64,000 nt of DNA from Rahnella sp. AA (GCF_002834385.1 NZ_PITQ01000008.1:186001-250000), one strand, 5' to 3'. Counted from the first letter of the stretch, positions 28,814-40,767 are shown. Translations and numbers: made by a program. Notes: generated by a model from the sequence alone, not told the origin.

Positions 28814-31192
28814 ATGACTCATCTTTATCAGGATGCTTCACAGCCTGTTTCTGCCCGCGTTGCCGACCTTCTGGCCCGGATGACACCCGCAGAAAAATTT
28901 GCCCAAATGCATGCTTTCTGGCTCATCCTCGACAGCGATGGTAAACACAAAGAACGCACCGATCTGAGCGACGATTTTTCCGGACATAAGCAGGGCATTG
29001 CCCTGGAGCAACAGCTGTCATATGGCGCGGGGCAAATCACCCGCCCGCTGGGCACGCACGTTGTCAGCCCGGAAGAAGGCGTCCGGGCACTCAACCGCCT
29101 GCAAAAAACGCTGGTCGAAGAAACGCGGCTGGGTATTCCGGCGATGTTCCATGAGGAATGTCTGGTCGGTTTACTGTGCAAGGATGCCACGCTGTTCCCC
29201 TCTTCACTCAGCTACGCGTCGACGTGGGATCCTGAGCTGATGGAAAAGGTCGCCGCCGCCATACGGCAGGAGGCGCAAAGCATAGGTTGCCATCAGGGTT
29301 TAGCGCCGGTTCTGGATGTTTCGCGCGATGTGCGCTGGGGGCGAACGGAAGAAACCTTCGGTGAAGATCCGTATCTGGTCGGAATGATGGCGACAGCCTA
29401 CGTACGCGGTTTGCAGGGCGAAAATCGTGATTTACTCGCCACGCTGAAACATTACGTCGGCCACTCTTTCAGCGAAGGCGCACGCAATCACGCCCCGGTG
29501 CATCTGGGGTTCCGCGAGCTCAACGATACCTTCCTGTTACCATTCGAAATGGCGGTGAAGCTGGCAAACGCCGGTTCCGTTATGCCCGCTTATCACGATA
29601 TCGACGGGCAACCGTGCCACAGCGATCACTTCCTGCTGACGGAAATTTTGCGCGAACAATGGGGCTTTGACGGCCTGATTGTGGCGGATTACGGCGGCGT
29701 CAGTCTGCTGCATCAGCATCACGGCGTCAGCCACGATGATGCCGAATCGGCGGCGCTGGCATTCAACGCCGGTCTGGATATTGAATTACCGAAAGGCGAT
29801 TGCGCCCGGCATCTGGCCGACGCAGTTGCTCGCGGGCTGATTGATATGGCTAAAATCGATGAAATCGTCGCCCGTGTTCTGACGGAAAAATTCCGCCTCG
29901 GGCTTTTCGAGCAGCCGTATGCGCCAGAATCACAGCCCAAAATGCAGCAAATCGCCACGCGTGAACTGGCATGGGAAGCGGCCGTTCGCTCCATCACACT
30001 GCTGGAGAACGACGGTATTCTGCCGCTGAAACCTGCCTCTAATCAGAAAATCGCCGTGATCGGCCCGACGGCAGACGACCCGCTGGCATTACTCAGCGGT
30101 TACAGTTTCCCGGTACATCTGATTATCAGCGAGATGGAAGCGCAGACCGGGCAGGTCACCACGCCGCTTCAGGCATTGCGTTCGGCCTACGGCGAGCAGA
30201 ATATTCGTTACGCGAAAGGCTGCCATATTCTCGAAAAACGAACAGCGGGTGCGCCGGTCTTCCCCGGTGATGCCGGTAAGCCAATGCAAAGTTCACCCGT
30301 TTCTCAGGACACCGCGCAGATCGCCGCTGCGGTCAAAGCGGCGCAGGAAAGTGACGTGGCGCTGGTGTTTGTCGGCGATCTGGCCGGATTGTTCCAGAGC
30401 GGTACCGTCGGCGAAGGTTCTGACACCGACAGCCTTCAGTTACCCGGCGTTCAGCAAAAACTGCTCGAGCAGGTTGTCGCAACCGGCAAACCGACCATTG
30501 TCGTCATGACCGGCGGGCGCCCTTATTCGCTGGGCGGTTTAGAGGAAAAAGTAGCCGGATTCCTGATGGCGTTTGCGCCCGGTCAGGAAGGCGGACGGGC
30601 GATTGCCGATGTTCTGAGTGGCAAAGAAGCCCCATCCGGGCGGCTGGTGGTTTCCGTGCCGAAAAGCGCGGGCGCGATGCCGTATTACTACAATCACAAA
30701 CTAAAAAGTGGCGGAACACCGATTGCGTTCCACTTCGGCGCGAAATACCCGTTCGGTTACGGGCTAAGCGGCACCACGTTCCGGTACCACGATTTGCAGC
30801 TAAATCAGCAGCCGGTTGCCATCGAAAACGGCGAAATTTCCGTGCAGATTCAGGTGACCAATACCGGCCCGCGGGCAGGCAGCGAAGTGATTCAGGTTTA
30901 TCTGCGCGACTGCGTGGCTTCTCTGGTGCGGCCGGTACACGAACTGAAAGCGTTTCAGCGCGTTGAGCTGAACGCCGGAGAAACCGCCACGCTGAATTTC
31001 AGTATTCCAACCGACATGCTGAATTTCACCAACAATGCACATAAAAGGATCGTTGAACCGGGATTTGTTGAAGTTCAGGTCGGTTCAAACAGCGCGGATA
31101 TCCATGCGCAGGGAAAAGTGATTCTGGCAGGCGAAGCCCGCGAACTGCCTGGCAAGTGGCGCATGGTCAGCCGGTGCGAGGTGAATCAGTAA
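28814..31192 (+). CDS. GH3 family beta-glucosidase/beta-xylosidase (cytosolic)
   Basis: This 792-residue glycoside hydrolase family 3 enzyme has an N-terminal TIM-like domain (about 15-370), an alpha/beta sandwich domain (about 400-650) and a C-terminal fibronectin-type domain (about 690-770). Typical GH3 marks are RWGRTEETFGEDPYLVG near 175 and KHYVGHSFSEGARNHAP near 215. The nucleophile Asp is in LIVADYGG near 293, where most relatives read SDW or SDY. There is no signal peptide, so it should act on imported oligosaccharides. AAGGAG precedes the ATG. No transporter gene adjoins it. Confidence 0.9.
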   Translation: MTHLYQDASQPVSARVADLLARMTPAEKFAQMHAFWLILDSDGKHKERTDLSDDFSGHKQGIALEQQLSYGAGQITRPLGTHVVSPEEGVRALNRLQKTLVEETRLGIPAMFHEECLVGLLCKDATLFPSSLSYASTWDPELMEKVAAAIRQEAQSIGCHQGLAPVLDVSRDVRWGRTEETFGEDPYLVGMMATAYVRGLQGENRDLLATLKHYVGHSFSEGARNHAPVHLGFRELNDTFLLPFEMAVKLANAGSVMPAYHDIDGQPCHSDHFLLTEILREQWGFDGLIVADYGGVSLLHQHHGVSHDDAESAALAFNAGLDIELPKGDCARHLADAVARGLIDMAKIDEIVARVLTEKFRLGLFEQPYAPESQPKMQQIATRELAWEAAVRSITLLENDGILPLKPASNQKIAVIGPTADDPLALLSGYSFPVHLIISEMEAQTGQVTTPLQALRSAYGEQNIRYAKGCHILEKRTAGAPVFPGDAGKPMQSSPVSQDTAQIAAAVKAAQESDVALVFVGDLAGLFQSGTVGEGSDTDSLQLPGVQQKLLEQVVATGKPTIVVMTGGRPYSLGGLEEKVAGFLMAFAPGQEGGRAIADVLSGKEAPSGRLVVSVPKSAGAMPYYYNHKLKSGGTPIAFHFGAKYPFGYGLSGTTFRYHDLQLNQQPVAIENGEISVQIQVTNTGPRAGSEVIQVYLRDCVASLVRPVHELKAFQRVELNAGETATLNFSIPTDMLNFTNNAHKRIVEPGFVEVQVGSNSADIHAQGKVILAGEARELPGKWRMVSRCEVNQ

Positions 31193-31210
31193 AGATTAAC
31201 GGCATACAGC

Positions 31211-31237
31211 AAAACGGACGCATCAGCGTCCGTTTTT
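31211..31237 (+). terminator. Intrinsic terminator after the GH3 gene
   Basis: Arms AAAACGGACG and CGTCCGTTTT with a 6-base loop and a T run, 18 bases after the stop. It separates this gene from the convergent ruvB. Confidence 0.88.
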
Positions 31238-31256
31238 ACAGGGTTCAGATAGGCTG

Positions 31257-32264
31257 TTATTCAGTTTCCCGCGTAATACCGAAATGCTTATACGCATGGT
31301 TAGTCGCCATACGTCCGCGCGGGGTGCGCTGGATAAAGCCCTGCTGGATCAGGAACGGTTCGATCACGTCTTCAATCGTTTCACGTTCTTCGCCAATCGC
31401 GGCGGCTAAGTTATCCAGCCCCACCGGCCCGCCGGTGAACTTATCGATAATCGCCAGCAGCAGTTTGCGGTCCATATAATCGAAGCCTTCCGCATCAACG
31501 TCCAGCATATCCAGCGCGCCATTTGCCACATCCCCGTTGATCGTGCCGTCGCCTTTCACTTCGGCAAAGTCACGTACGCGGCGCAGCAGGCGGTTGGCAA
31601 TACGCGGCGTGCCACGTGAGCGGCGGGCAATCTGATGTGCCCCTTCTTCCGACAATTCCAGCCCGAGGCAGGACGCACTGCGCCCGACGATGTGCTGCAA
31701 ATCGGCGACCTGGTAGAACTCCAGACGCTGCACAATACCGAAACGGTCACGCAGCGGAGACGTCAGGGAACCGGCGCGCGTCGTGGCACCAATCAGGGTG
31801 AACGGGGGTAAATCAAGCTTGATAGAACGCGCCGCCGGGCCTTCACCAATCATGATATCCAGCTGATAATCTTCCATCGCCGGATACAAAATTTCTTCGA
31901 CAACCGGCGAGAGGCGGTGGATTTCATCGATAAACAGCACGTCATGAGGTTCGAGATTGGTCAGCATCGCGGCCAGATCGCCAGCTTTCTCCAGCACAGG
32001 CCCGGAGGTGGTCCGCAAATTCACGCCCATTTCGTTAGCAACGATGTTCGCCAGCGTGGTTTTACCCAGCCCCGGCGGCCCGAAAATAAGCAGGTGATCG
32101 AGTGCGTCTTTGCGTTGCCTGGCCGCCTGAATAAAGATTTCCATCTGCGAGCGCACGTGGGGCTGCCCGACGTATTCGTTAAGCAGCTTCGGGCGGATCG
32201 CACGGTCAATGACTTCTTCTTCACTAAACACTTCAGAAGAAATCAGGCGGTCAGCTTCAATCAT
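31257..32264 (-). CDS. ruvB: Holliday junction branch-migration ATPase RuvB
   Basis: RuvB is the hexameric AAA+ motor that drives branch migration of Holliday junctions, loaded by RuvA. At 335 residues it is full length (E. coli 336). Walker [10 protein letters not shown] is near residue 62 and Walker [10 protein letters not shown] near 113. Sensor 1 ([18 protein letters not shown]) and the C-terminal winged helix are present. It follows ruvA by 8 bases with a TGAGGT ribosome-binding site and shares ruvA's SOS-type promoter. Confidence 0.98.
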   Translation of the reverse strand: MIEADRLISSEVFSEEEVIDRAIRPKLLNEYVGQPHVRSQMEIFIQAARQRKDALDHLLIFGPPGLGKTTLANIVANEMGVNLRTTSGPVLEKAGDLAAMLTNLEPHDVLFIDEIHRLSPVVEEILYPAMEDYQLDIMIGEGPAARSIKLDLPPFTLIGATTRAGSLTSPLRDRFGIVQRLEFYQVADLQHIVGRSASCLGLELSEEGAHQIARRSRGTPRIANRLLRRVRDFAEVKGDGTINGDVANGALDMLDVDAEGFDYMDRKLLLAIIDKFTGGPVGLDNLAAAIGEERETIEDVIEPFLIQQGFIQRTPRGRMATNHAYKHFGITRETE

Positions 32265-32272
32265 CGTTTACC

Positions 32273-32893
32273 TCACAGCGCCGCGCGCAGCGCTTCTCTA
32301 ATCAACGTTTCGGATTCTGCACCCGGCTTCGCCACTTTGCTGATCATGCGGCTGGCTTCCGGCGGTTTATATCCGAGGGATATCAGGGCGGCTACTGCTT
32401 CACCTTCGGCATCAGATTCTTTCGTTTTCGACGCCGATGCAGGTAGCGTGATATCAGTATGATTGTTAAATAGATCACCGTTTAATCCTTTAAACCGGTC
32501 TTTCATTTCCACGACCAGGCGTTCTGCGGTTTTCTTACCGACGCCAGGTAATTTAATTAAGGCAGTGATTTCTTCCTTTTCCACTGCGCTGACAAACTGT
32601 TGTGCCGACATGCCTGACAGAATAGCCAGCGCCAGCTTTGGCCCGACGCCGTTCACTTTGATCAGTTCACGGAACAGCGCGCGCTCTTGTTTATCATTGA
32701 ACCCGTAGAGCAGTTGGGCATCTTCGCGAACGATAAATTGCGTGAAGAGGATGGCTTCCTGACCCAGTTCGGGCAATTCGTAAAAACAGGTCATCGGCAT
32801 ATGGACTTCATAGCCCACGCCGTTGGTTTCCAGCAGCACCAGAGGTGGCTGTTTTTCCAGAATAATGCCTCGAAGTCTGCCTATCACGTTCAT
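32273..32893 (-). CDS. ruvA: Holliday junction recognition protein RuvA
   Basis: RuvA binds the open junction as a tetramer and recruits RuvB. The 206-residue protein has an OB fold (residues 1-63, [14 protein letters not shown]), two helix-hairpin-helix motifs ([14 protein letters not shown] near 71-84 and [13 protein letters not shown] near 107-119), and the C-terminal RuvB-binding domain (about 158-206, [19 protein letters not shown]). AAGGA precedes the ATG. A LexA-type box lies 47-62 bases upstream. Confidence 0.97.
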   Translation of the reverse strand: MNVIGRLRGIILEKQPPLVLLETNGVGYEVHMPMTCFYELPELGQEAILFTQFIVREDAQLLYGFNDKQERALFRELIKVNGVGPKLALAILSGMSAQQFVSAVEKEEITALIKLPGVGKKTAERLVVEMKDRFKGLNGDLFNNHTDITLPASASKTKESDAEGEAVAALISLGYKPPEASRMISKVAKPGAESETLIREALRAAL

Positions 32894-32926
32894 TTTCCTT
32901 ATCAGGTCAAAAGCAGCAGTGTTTAT

Positions 32927-32955
32927 ATCATAAAAAAGGCTGGATGAATATCCAG
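32927..32955 (-). promoter_or_regulatory. LexA-type SOS box of ruvAB that is also the ruvC terminator stem
   Basis: CTGGATGAATATCCAG at 32940-32955 fits CTG-N10-CAG and resembles the E. coli ruvA LexA box (CTGGATATCTATCCAG, from memory). It would cover the -35 region of a ruvA promoter whose -10 is TATGAT at 32932-32927 (17-bp spacer). The same bases form the stem of the ruvC terminator described separately. Confidence 0.75.
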
Positions 32956-32958
32956 CCT
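32932..32958 (-). terminator. ruvC intrinsic terminator overlapping the SOS box
   Basis: On the minus strand AGGCTGGAT, ATTC, ATCCAGCCT is followed by six T residues, 17 bases after the ruvC stop codon. It is a textbook intrinsic terminator. Confidence 0.8.
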
Positions 32959-32974
32959 AATGGACTTGCGGCGT

Positions 32975-33496
32975 CTATCGCATACGTCCGCGCGCCATCT
33001 GCAATTTATCAGAACTTAGCCGGATCGCATTCTGGCTCATGTGGCAATGCGTAATCGCAATCGCCAGCGCATCGGCGGCATCGGCCTGCGGATTGGCAGG
33101 CAGTTTCAGGATAGAACGCACCATGTGCTGAACCTGCGATTTTTCGGCAGCGCCGGTGCCGACAACCGTTTGTTTCACCTGCCGCGCGGCGTATTCGAAC
33201 ACCGGTAAATCCTGATTCACGGCGGCCACAATCGCCGCGCCGCGCGCCTGGCCGAGCTTTAACGCGGAGTCCGCATTTTTCGCCATAAACACCGATTCGA
33301 TGGCAAAAAAGTCAGGCTGAAACTGCGTAATAATTTCCGAAACGCCGGCATAAATTAATTTCAAACGCCCCGGCATATCGTCAACGACGGTACGGATACA
33401 ACCGCTGCCCAGATAGCTTAGCTGACGCCCTGTCTGGCGGATAATGCCATAGCCGGTGATGCGTGAACCGGGGTCGATCCCCAGAATAATAGCCAT
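32975..33496 (-). CDS. ruvC: Crossover junction endodeoxyribonuclease RuvC
   Basis: RuvC is a dimeric RNase H-fold resolvase that cuts Holliday junctions and completes RuvAB recombination. The 173-residue length matches E. coli. The acidic residues are Asp7 ([14 protein letters not shown]), Glu in [11 protein letters not shown] (near 66) and two Asp in [11 protein letters not shown] (near 138-141). It is upstream of ruvA on the same strand but separated by a terminator and promoter. yebC lies upstream, as in E. coli. Confidence 0.97.
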   Translation of the reverse strand: MAIILGIDPGSRITGYGIIRQTGRQLSYLGSGCIRTVVDDMPGRLKLIYAGVSEIITQFQPDFFAIESVFMAKNADSALKLGQARGAAIVAAVNQDLPVFEYAARQVKQTVVGTGAAEKSQVQHMVRSILKLPANPQADAADALAIAITHCHMSQNAIRLSSDKLQMARGRMR

Positions 33497-33575
33497 AGCC
33501 GCTCAACGCCTTGTGTTGTCGTTTTTTTGAGAAAGTTGGGGACAGTATAAACTGCTGAGGGATTTCAGAATAGCC

Positions 33576-33596
33576 AGCCGGTGGAGACCACCGGCT
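33576..33596 (-). terminator. Hairpin after yebC
   Basis: Arms AGCCGGTGG and CCACCGGCT with a 3-base loop, 10 bases after the yebC stop. The minus-strand sequence that follows (GGCTATTCTG) is not strongly T-rich, so read-through to ruvC is possible. Confidence 0.5.
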
Positions 33597-33605
33597 GCGG
33601 TGAGA

Positions 33606-34349
33606 TTACAGAGTTTCTGCGATCTCGTCGGAGATTTCACCGTTGTGGTAAACCTCTTGTACGTCGTCACAATCTTCCAGCATGTCGATCAGGCGCAACA
33701 GTTTTGGTGCAGTTTCTGCATCCATGTCGGCTTTGGTCGATGGGATCATGGTGACTTCTGCGGAATCTGCTTTGAAACCGGCAGCTTCCAGTGCATCTTT
33801 CACTTCGCCCAGATTTTCCCAGGCAGTGAATACGTCGATGGCGCCATCGTCGTAAGACTGGATATCTTCTGCGCCCGCTTCCAGCGCGGCTTCCATCAGC
33901 ACATCTTCATCCAGACCCGGTGCGAAAGAAATCACGCCTTTCTTGGAGAACAGATACGCAACGGAACCGTCAGTGCCCAGATTACCGCCAGTTTTGGTGA
34001 AGGCATGACGCACTTCAGCCACGGTACGGTTGCGGTTGTCACTCAGACATTCCACCATGATCGCCGAACCACCCGGACCGTAACCTTCATAAATGATGGT
34101 TTCCATGTTGGTGTCGTCGTCACCCCCGACGCCACGCGCAATGGCACGGTTCAGGGTATCGCGGGTCATGTTGTTGGACAGTGCTTTATCAATTGCAGCA
34201 CGCAGACGTGGGTTTGACCCCGCATCGCCGCCGCCCAGACGTGCAGCGGTAACCAGCTCACGAATGATTTTGGTGAAGATTTTGCCACGTTTAGAATCTT
34301 GCGCCGCTTTGCGGTGCTTGGTGTTGGCCCACTTACTGTGACCTGCCAT
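33606..34349 (-). CDS. yebC: YebC/TACO1-family protein
   Basis: This 247-residue protein is nearly identical in length to E. coli YebC (246). The start [18 protein letters not shown] is diagnostic and fixes the ATG at 34349, behind GGAG; the open frame extends four residues further. YebC proteins have been described as transcription-factor-like DNA binders and, more recently, as ribosome-associated factors that help translation of polyproline or stalling motifs. It sits between nudB and ruvC. Confidence 0.96.
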   Translation of the reverse strand: MAGHSKWANTKHRKAAQDSKRGKIFTKIIRELVTAARLGGGDAGSNPRLRAAIDKALSNNMTRDTLNRAIARGVGGDDDTNMETIIYEGYGPGGSAIMVECLSDNRNRTVAEVRHAFTKTGGNLGTDGSVAYLFSKKGVISFAPGLDEDVLMEAALEAGAEDIQSYDDGAIDVFTAWENLGEVKDALEAAGFKADSAEVTMIPSTKADMDAETAPKLLRLIDMLEDCDDVQEVYHNGEISDEIAETL

Positions 34350-34374
34350 AAATATCTCCAAAAAGTCTAAAGTC

Positions 34375-34821
34375 TTAACAGACCGAATAGTTTACAAATT
34401 CTTCAATCGCCTGCTGGTTGCTCGGGGAGACGGTCAGCGCTGCCGCTTCCGTTTTTCCGAGCCACCGGAACGCATGATGTTCGGTAAGAACCACATCACG
34501 CTCGTCGGGTAACGCCAGACAGAACCAATGTTCTTTATTACGGGTTACGCCGGGAGCATAGCGATGGCGCAAATGCGCAAATATTTCAAAGTCCTCGCAG
34601 CGGTCGCAATCCTGAAGAGGCAGGTTTTCACCTGCGATGTCGATGCCGACCTCTTCCATCACTTCACGCTGCGCGGTTTGATTCGGGGATTCCTCGCCTT
34701 CCAGACTGCCGGTCACCGACTGCCAGAAATTCGGGTCATCCTTTCGTTGGAGCATCAGCACCCTGCCGGTGTTTCTGGCGTAGATGACGCACAGTATCGA
34801 CTCAGGACGCTTATAGCTCAT
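34375..34821 (-). CDS. nudB: Dihydroneopterin triphosphate diphosphatase NudB
   Basis: This Nudix hydrolase removes pyrophosphate from dihydroneopterin triphosphate in folate synthesis. The 148-residue protein has the Nudix box [20 protein letters not shown], then VGID, at residues 38-61, matching GX5EX7REUXEEXGU. Its ATG shares one base with the aspS stop (TAATG), so the two genes are translationally coupled. Confidence 0.95.
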   Translation of the reverse strand: MSYKRPESILCVIYARNTGRVLMLQRKDDPNFWQSVTGSLEGEESPNQTAQREVMEEVGIDIAGENLPLQDCDRCEDFEIFAHLRHRYAPGVTRNKEHWFCLALPDERDVVLTEHHAFRWLGKTEAAALTVSPSNQQAIEEFVNYSVC

Positions 34822-36617
34822 TAGTTATTCTCTGTATTTGTGTCTGGTGTCACTTCTTTTTTCGCGACCACCGCAATACCGAGTTCCAGCAAAGAGGCCG
34901 GATTCGCGAAGCTTGGTGCTTCGGTCATCAGACAGGCCGCTGCCGTAGTTTTCGGGAAGGCGATAACGTCACGGATGTTATCCGTACCGGTCAGGAGCAT
35001 GACCAGGCGATCCAGACCAAATGCCAGACCGGCATGTGGCGGTGTGCCGTATTTCAGGGCGTCGAGCAGGAAGCCGAATTTCTCGCGCTGTTCGTGTTCG
35101 TTAATGCCCAGAATGCTGAACACGGTCTGCTGCATTTCGCTGCGGTGAATACGCACGGAACCGCCGCCCACTTCGTAGCCGTTGATGACCATGTCGTACG
35201 CGTTCGCAATTGCAGAAACCGGGTTCGCCGCCAGTTCCTGCGCCGTCATTTCTTTCGGTGCGGTGAACGGGTGGTGCATAGCGCTCAGACCGCCTTCGTC
35301 GGTGTCTTCAAACATCGGGAAGTCGATAACCCACAGCGGAGCCCACATATCTTCGTTGGTGATTTTCAGGTCGCGACCCACTTTCAGACGCAGTGCGCCG
35401 ATTGCGTCAGTCACAATTTTCGCGCTGGCTGCGCCGAAGAAGATCATGTCTCCGTCTTGCGCACCGGTACGTTCAATCAGAGCAGACAACAAATCTGCAT
35501 TGAGGAACTTCGCAACCGGGCTCTGAATGCCTTCCAGACCTTTGGCAACTTCGTTGACTTTGATATAAGCCAGGCCTTTCGCACCGTAGATTTCGATGAA
35601 TTTCGCGTACTCGTCGATTTGCTTACGGCTCAGCTGTGCGCCGCCCGGTACGCGCAATGCCGCCACGCGACCTTTCGGGTCGTTAGCCGGATCGGCGAAC
35701 ACTTTGAACTCGATGTTTTTCATCAGGTCAGCAACATCAACCATTTCCATCGGGTTACGCAGGTCAGGTTTGTCTGAACCGAAACGACGCATGGCTTCTG
35801 CAAAGGTCATGATCGGGAAATCGCCCAGATCCACGCCTTTGATTTCCTGCCACAGTTCGCGGGCCAGTTTCTCCATCACTTCGCGCACTTGCTCAGCGCT
35901 CATGAAAGAGGTTTCCACGTCGATCTGGGTAAATTCTGGCTGACGGTCAGCACGTAAATCTTCGTCACGGAAGCATTTTACAATCTGATAGTAACGGTCG
36001 AAACCGGACATCATCAGCAACTGTTTGAACAGCTGCGGGGATTGCGGCAATGCGTAGAACTTGCCTTTATGCACACGGCTTGGCACCAGATAGTCACGCG
36101 CGCCTTCCGGCGTGGCTTTGGTCAGCATCGGGGTTTCGATGTCGAGGAAGTCATGGCTGTCCATGAAACGACGCACGAAACTGGTGATTTTTGCACGCGC
36201 TTTCAGGCGGTTAGCCATCTCAGGGCGGCGCAGGTCCAGATAGCGGTATTTCAGACGCGCTTCTTCGGTGTTGACGTGGTTGGAGTCCAGCGGCAGCGCT
36301 TCTGAACGGTTGATGATGTTCAGCTGATTTGCGAATACTTCCACTTCACCGGTCGCCATGTCTTTGTTGAACTGGCTTTCAGGACGTGCACGCACGGTAC
36401 CGGTTAACTGAATACAAAACTCGTTACGCAGTTCAGAAGCCAGTTTGTAAGCTTCTGCCTGGTCCGGGTCGAAGAAGACCTGAACGATACCTTCGCGGTC
36501 ACGCATATCGATGAAAATCAAACCACCCAAATCGCGGCGACGGTTAACCCAGCCACACAATGTCACTTCCTGGCCCACATTGGACGCATTCAGCTTTCCA
36601 CAATATACAGTACGCAT
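34821..36617 (-). CDS. aspS: Aspartate-tRNA ligase
   Basis: This class II synthetase is 598 residues (E. coli 590). The N-terminal OB-fold anticodon domain (residues 1-105) starts [16 protein letters not shown]. The catalytic core has motif 2 around [20 protein letters not shown] near 212-231. The bacterial GAD insertion lies at about 290-420, and motif 3 is [13 protein letters not shown] near 528-540. AAAGGA precedes the ATG. It is divergent from yecD as in E. coli. Confidence 0.98.
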   Translation of the reverse strand: MRTVYCGKLNASNVGQEVTLCGWVNRRRDLGGLIFIDMRDREGIVQVFFDPDQAEAYKLASELRNEFCIQLTGTVRARPESQFNKDMATGEVEVFANQLNIINRSEALPLDSNHVNTEEARLKYRYLDLRRPEMANRLKARAKITSFVRRFMDSHDFLDIETPMLTKATPEGARDYLVPSRVHKGKFYALPQSPQLFKQLLMMSGFDRYYQIVKCFRDEDLRADRQPEFTQIDVETSFMSAEQVREVMEKLARELWQEIKGVDLGDFPIMTFAEAMRRFGSDKPDLRNPMEMVDVADLMKNIEFKVFADPANDPKGRVAALRVPGGAQLSRKQIDEYAKFIEIYGAKGLAYIKVNEVAKGLEGIQSPVAKFLNADLLSALIERTGAQDGDMIFFGAASAKIVTDAIGALRLKVGRDLKITNEDMWAPLWVIDFPMFEDTDEGGLSAMHHPFTAPKEMTAQELAANPVSAIANAYDMVINGYEVGGGSVRIHRSEMQQTVFSILGINEHEQREKFGFLLDALKYGTPPHAGLAFGLDRLVMLLTGTDNIRDVIAFPKTTAAACLMTEAPSFANPASLLELGIAVVAKKEVTPDTNTENN

Positions 36618-36956
36618 AACGGTATCCTTTTGATCCCACTACCCGGCCTAATGGCACACAGGTACAGAAACGGTTATTCACTCTGGTCGCCCGCCGCAAA
36701 ACTGTGCAGCGCGCGGAATGGGTTTTATTCGGGTCGAAAAAAGGCGGCTATTATAAAGGAATTTCCGCCGCAGGATAAGTGCGAACGCATCAAGGCTGGC
36801 GCGGAAATTCACACCTGTTGCTTGCTACACATAATTTAACAAAATTATCCCCATTTCGATCCACGCGTTAGCATAGACTCCGGCTATCCCCTTTGTACAC
36901 GCAGTTCATTATTCCTGCCTCTATTTACCCCTTTTGATAACCGGGAGCTAAACACC
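36618..36956. promoter_or_regulatory. aspS/yecD divergent region
   Basis: This 339-bp gap holds the aspS promoter. On the minus strand a perfect -10 TATAAT lies at 36755-36750 and is followed by a G+C-rich discriminator (AGCCGCC), typical of stringently controlled translation genes. Its -35 is poor. That places the aspS leader at about 125 bases. The yecD side has an A+T-rich stretch near 36825-36850 that may hold its promoter. I see no gene in the gap. Confidence 0.55.
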
Positions 36957-37532
36957 ATGAAACTCGACCCTAAAACGACCGCATTAGTGCTGATCGATTT
37001 ACAGAAAGGCATTCTGCCATTTGCCGGCGGCCCGCACACCGCGCAGCAGGTTCTGGACAACGCCACTGAGCTGGCAAACCGTTTCCGTAAGCTGGGCTCT
37101 CCGGTGGTGATGGTTCGCGTGGGCTGGTCTGACTCTTTTGACGAAGCGCTGAAACAGCCGGTTGATATCCCGGCAGCCGCACCGGAAGGCGGCCTGCCCG
37201 CTAGCTGGTGGGAATTCCCGGAACAGCTGGGCGTCACTGACAAAGATCTGCTGGTCATAAAACGCCAGTGGGGCGCGTTCTATGGCACAGATCTGGATTT
37301 ACAGCTGCGCCGCCGTGGGATTAAAAGCATCGTGCTGGCCGGTATTTCCACCAATATCGGTGTGGAATCCACAGCCCGTAACGCCTGGGAACACGGCTAT
37401 GAGCTGGTGATCGCCGAAGATGCGTGCAGCGCGCACAACAACGACCATCATCAGTCCAGCGTGCAGTTTATCTTCCCGCGTATCAGCCGCGTACGTTCAA
37501 CCGCCGAAGTGCTTGCCGCACTGCCGCAGTAA
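36957..37532 (+). CDS. yecD: Isochorismatase-family hydrolase YecD
   Basis: This 191-residue Rossmann-like protein of the isochorismatase/nicotinamidase superfamily matches E. coli YecD. The catalytic Asp14 (LVLIDLQKG) and the cis-peptide region are present. At the place where cysteine hydrolases read CV, it has GV ([16 protein letters not shown]), as E. coli YecD does. It therefore cannot use the nicotinamidase-type Cys mechanism, and an isochorismatase-like ether hydrolysis or a different reaction is more likely. GGGAG precedes the ATG. A terminator separates it from yecE. Confidence 0.92.
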   Translation: MKLDPKTTALVLIDLQKGILPFAGGPHTAQQVLDNATELANRFRKLGSPVVMVRVGWSDSFDEALKQPVDIPAAAPEGGLPASWWEFPEQLGVTDKDLLVIKRQWGAFYGTDLDLQLRRRGIKSIVLAGISTNIGVESTARNAWEHGYELVIAEDACSAHNNDHHQSSVQFIFPRISRVRSTAEVLAALPQ

Positions 37533-37555
37533 CGTTACCCTGCCGGATATCCCTG

Positions 37556-37581
37556 ACGCCGCCTCCCGGGCGGCGTTTTTT
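37556..37581 (+). terminator. Intrinsic terminator between yecD and yecE
   Basis: ACGCCGCC, loop, GGCGGCGT, then a T run, starting 24 bases after the yecD stop. yecE starts 26 bases beyond it, so yecE depends on read-through or its own promoter. Confidence 0.8.
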
Positions 37582-37606
37582 ATGGAAAAATCAGAGGAAG
37601 CACGGC

Positions 37607-38425
37607 ATGTATATTGGCTTACCGCAATGGCACCACAACGCGTGGGCCCGCATCGGGCTTCGCGATCTGGCTGATTACGCCCGGTATTTCAATTGTGTCG
37701 AAGGCAACACCACGTTTTATGCGTTGCCGAAACAGGACGTCGTGATGCGCTGGCGCGATATGACGCCCGAATCCTTCCGGTTCTGTTTCAAATTCCCGTC
37801 ATCCATCAGCCATAAAGCGGCGCTGGCAAACTGCCAGGAAGATGTGGATACGTTTTACCGCACGCTGGAACCGCTGGGCGAACGCATCGGCCAGCTCTGG
37901 CTGCAGCTTCCGGCGACCTTTGCTCCCGTGCATCTCGAGCGTTTATGGCAATTTCTGGATGCCCTGCCCGCCGGTTTTGATTACGGCGTTGAAGTGCGTC
38001 ATAAGGATTTTTTCGCTAAAGGTGATGCCGAACGGGCGCTGAATCAGGGATTACATCAGCGCGGAATTAACCGCACCATTCTCGACAGCCGCCCTGTTCA
38101 CAGCTCAAAATCACGGACCGAAGCGGTGCTTGACGCAAAACGTAAAAAACCGATCCTGCCGCTGCACGCCGTCGTGACTGCAACGCGCCCTATCGTGCGT
38201 TTTATCGGCGGTGATATTCTGGACGATAACCGGCCATTATTCTCACAGTGGGCAGACAAACTTGCGGCGTGGGAAACACAGGGGCTTTCTCCTTATTTGT
38301 TTATCCACACGCCAGATTGCACCGACGCACCACAGCAGGCTCGCAGTCTGTGGCCCCTGCTGCAGGCGAAAATCCCGACCGTTCAGCCTGAGCCAGACTG
38401 GCCGGAGCAGGACACCTTGTTCTGA
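37607..38425 (+). CDS. yecE: DUF72 family protein YecE
   Basis: This 272-residue TIM-barrel protein of the DUF72 family has the same length as E. coli YecE. I chose ATG 37607 behind AGAGGAAG; the open frame runs 61 codons further upstream into yecD in another frame. Family marks are NTTFYALP near 36 and FCFKFPSSISHKA near 61. The fold resembles sugar-phosphate isomerases and endonuclease IV, and the function is not established. It lies between yecD and yecN as in E. coli. Confidence 0.92.
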   Translation: MYIGLPQWHHNAWARIGLRDLADYARYFNCVEGNTTFYALPKQDVVMRWRDMTPESFRFCFKFPSSISHKAALANCQEDVDTFYRTLEPLGERIGQLWLQLPATFAPVHLERLWQFLDALPAGFDYGVEVRHKDFFAKGDAERALNQGLHQRGINRTILDSRPVHSSKSRTEAVLDAKRKKPILPLHAVVTATRPIVRFIGGDILDDNRPLFSQWADKLAAWETQGLSPYLFIHTPDCTDAPQQARSLWPLLQAKIPTVQPEPDWPEQDTLF

Positions 38426-38533
38426 GAATTTTCATGATTTCCTGACGACAGTTTTACGGCATCCCGTTATCATAGCGGCGCAGCGGAAAAACCCGGTTCC
38501 GCCGGATCACAGGGAATAACCAAGGAAGTCACC

Positions 38534-38929
38534 ATGATTAGCGCGTTATACGTCGTGCTTGCCGCCATACTTTTAATTAAGCTCTCTTTCGATGTTGTCC
38601 GCCTGCGGATGCAATACCGCATTGCGACCGGCGACGGCGGTTCTTACGAATTACAAACCGCCATCCGTGTACACGGCAACGCCGTAGAATATTTGCCTAT
38701 CGGTTGTTTATTATTGCTGTTTATGGAAATGAACGGTGCCGCAATCTGGACAGTACACGCCTGTGGTTCACTGCTGATCCTGGGCCGGTTATTCCATTAT
38801 TATGGTTTGAAAAACCGCGAATTTACCTGGCGTCGCAATGGCATGGCCGCCACGTATATCTCGCTTGTTCTGATGGTTATCATCAATATTATCTACCTGC
38901 CATGGTCGCAATTTCTGGCCTTTGACTGA
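38534..38929 (+). CDS. yecN: MAPEG family membrane protein YecN
   Basis: This 131-residue membrane protein of the MAPEG family (glutathione- or eicosanoid-related in eukaryotes) has four predicted helices. The family pattern is visible as RVHGNAVEYLPIG near 48-60 and the GRLFHYYGL segment near 86. AAGGAAG precedes the ATG. Its bacterial function is unknown. It is co-directional with cmoA. Confidence 0.92.
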   Translation: MISALYVVLAAILLIKLSFDVVRLRMQYRIATGDGGSYELQTAIRVHGNAVEYLPIGCLLLLFMEMNGAAIWTVHACGSLLILGRLFHYYGLKNREFTWRRNGMAATYISLVLMVIINIIYLPWSQFLAFD

Positions 38930-39046
38930 TCGCCCCGCGTTTCCCTCCGGTCGTTTACAGTTAACATTCCCGCGCAGGTATCTGCCTGCGCCAGTATCTG
39001 CTAAAATCTGCCCTCAACTTTTTACCTACACTTTTTTTTGGCCTGA

Positions 39047-40767
<1,721 letters not shown>

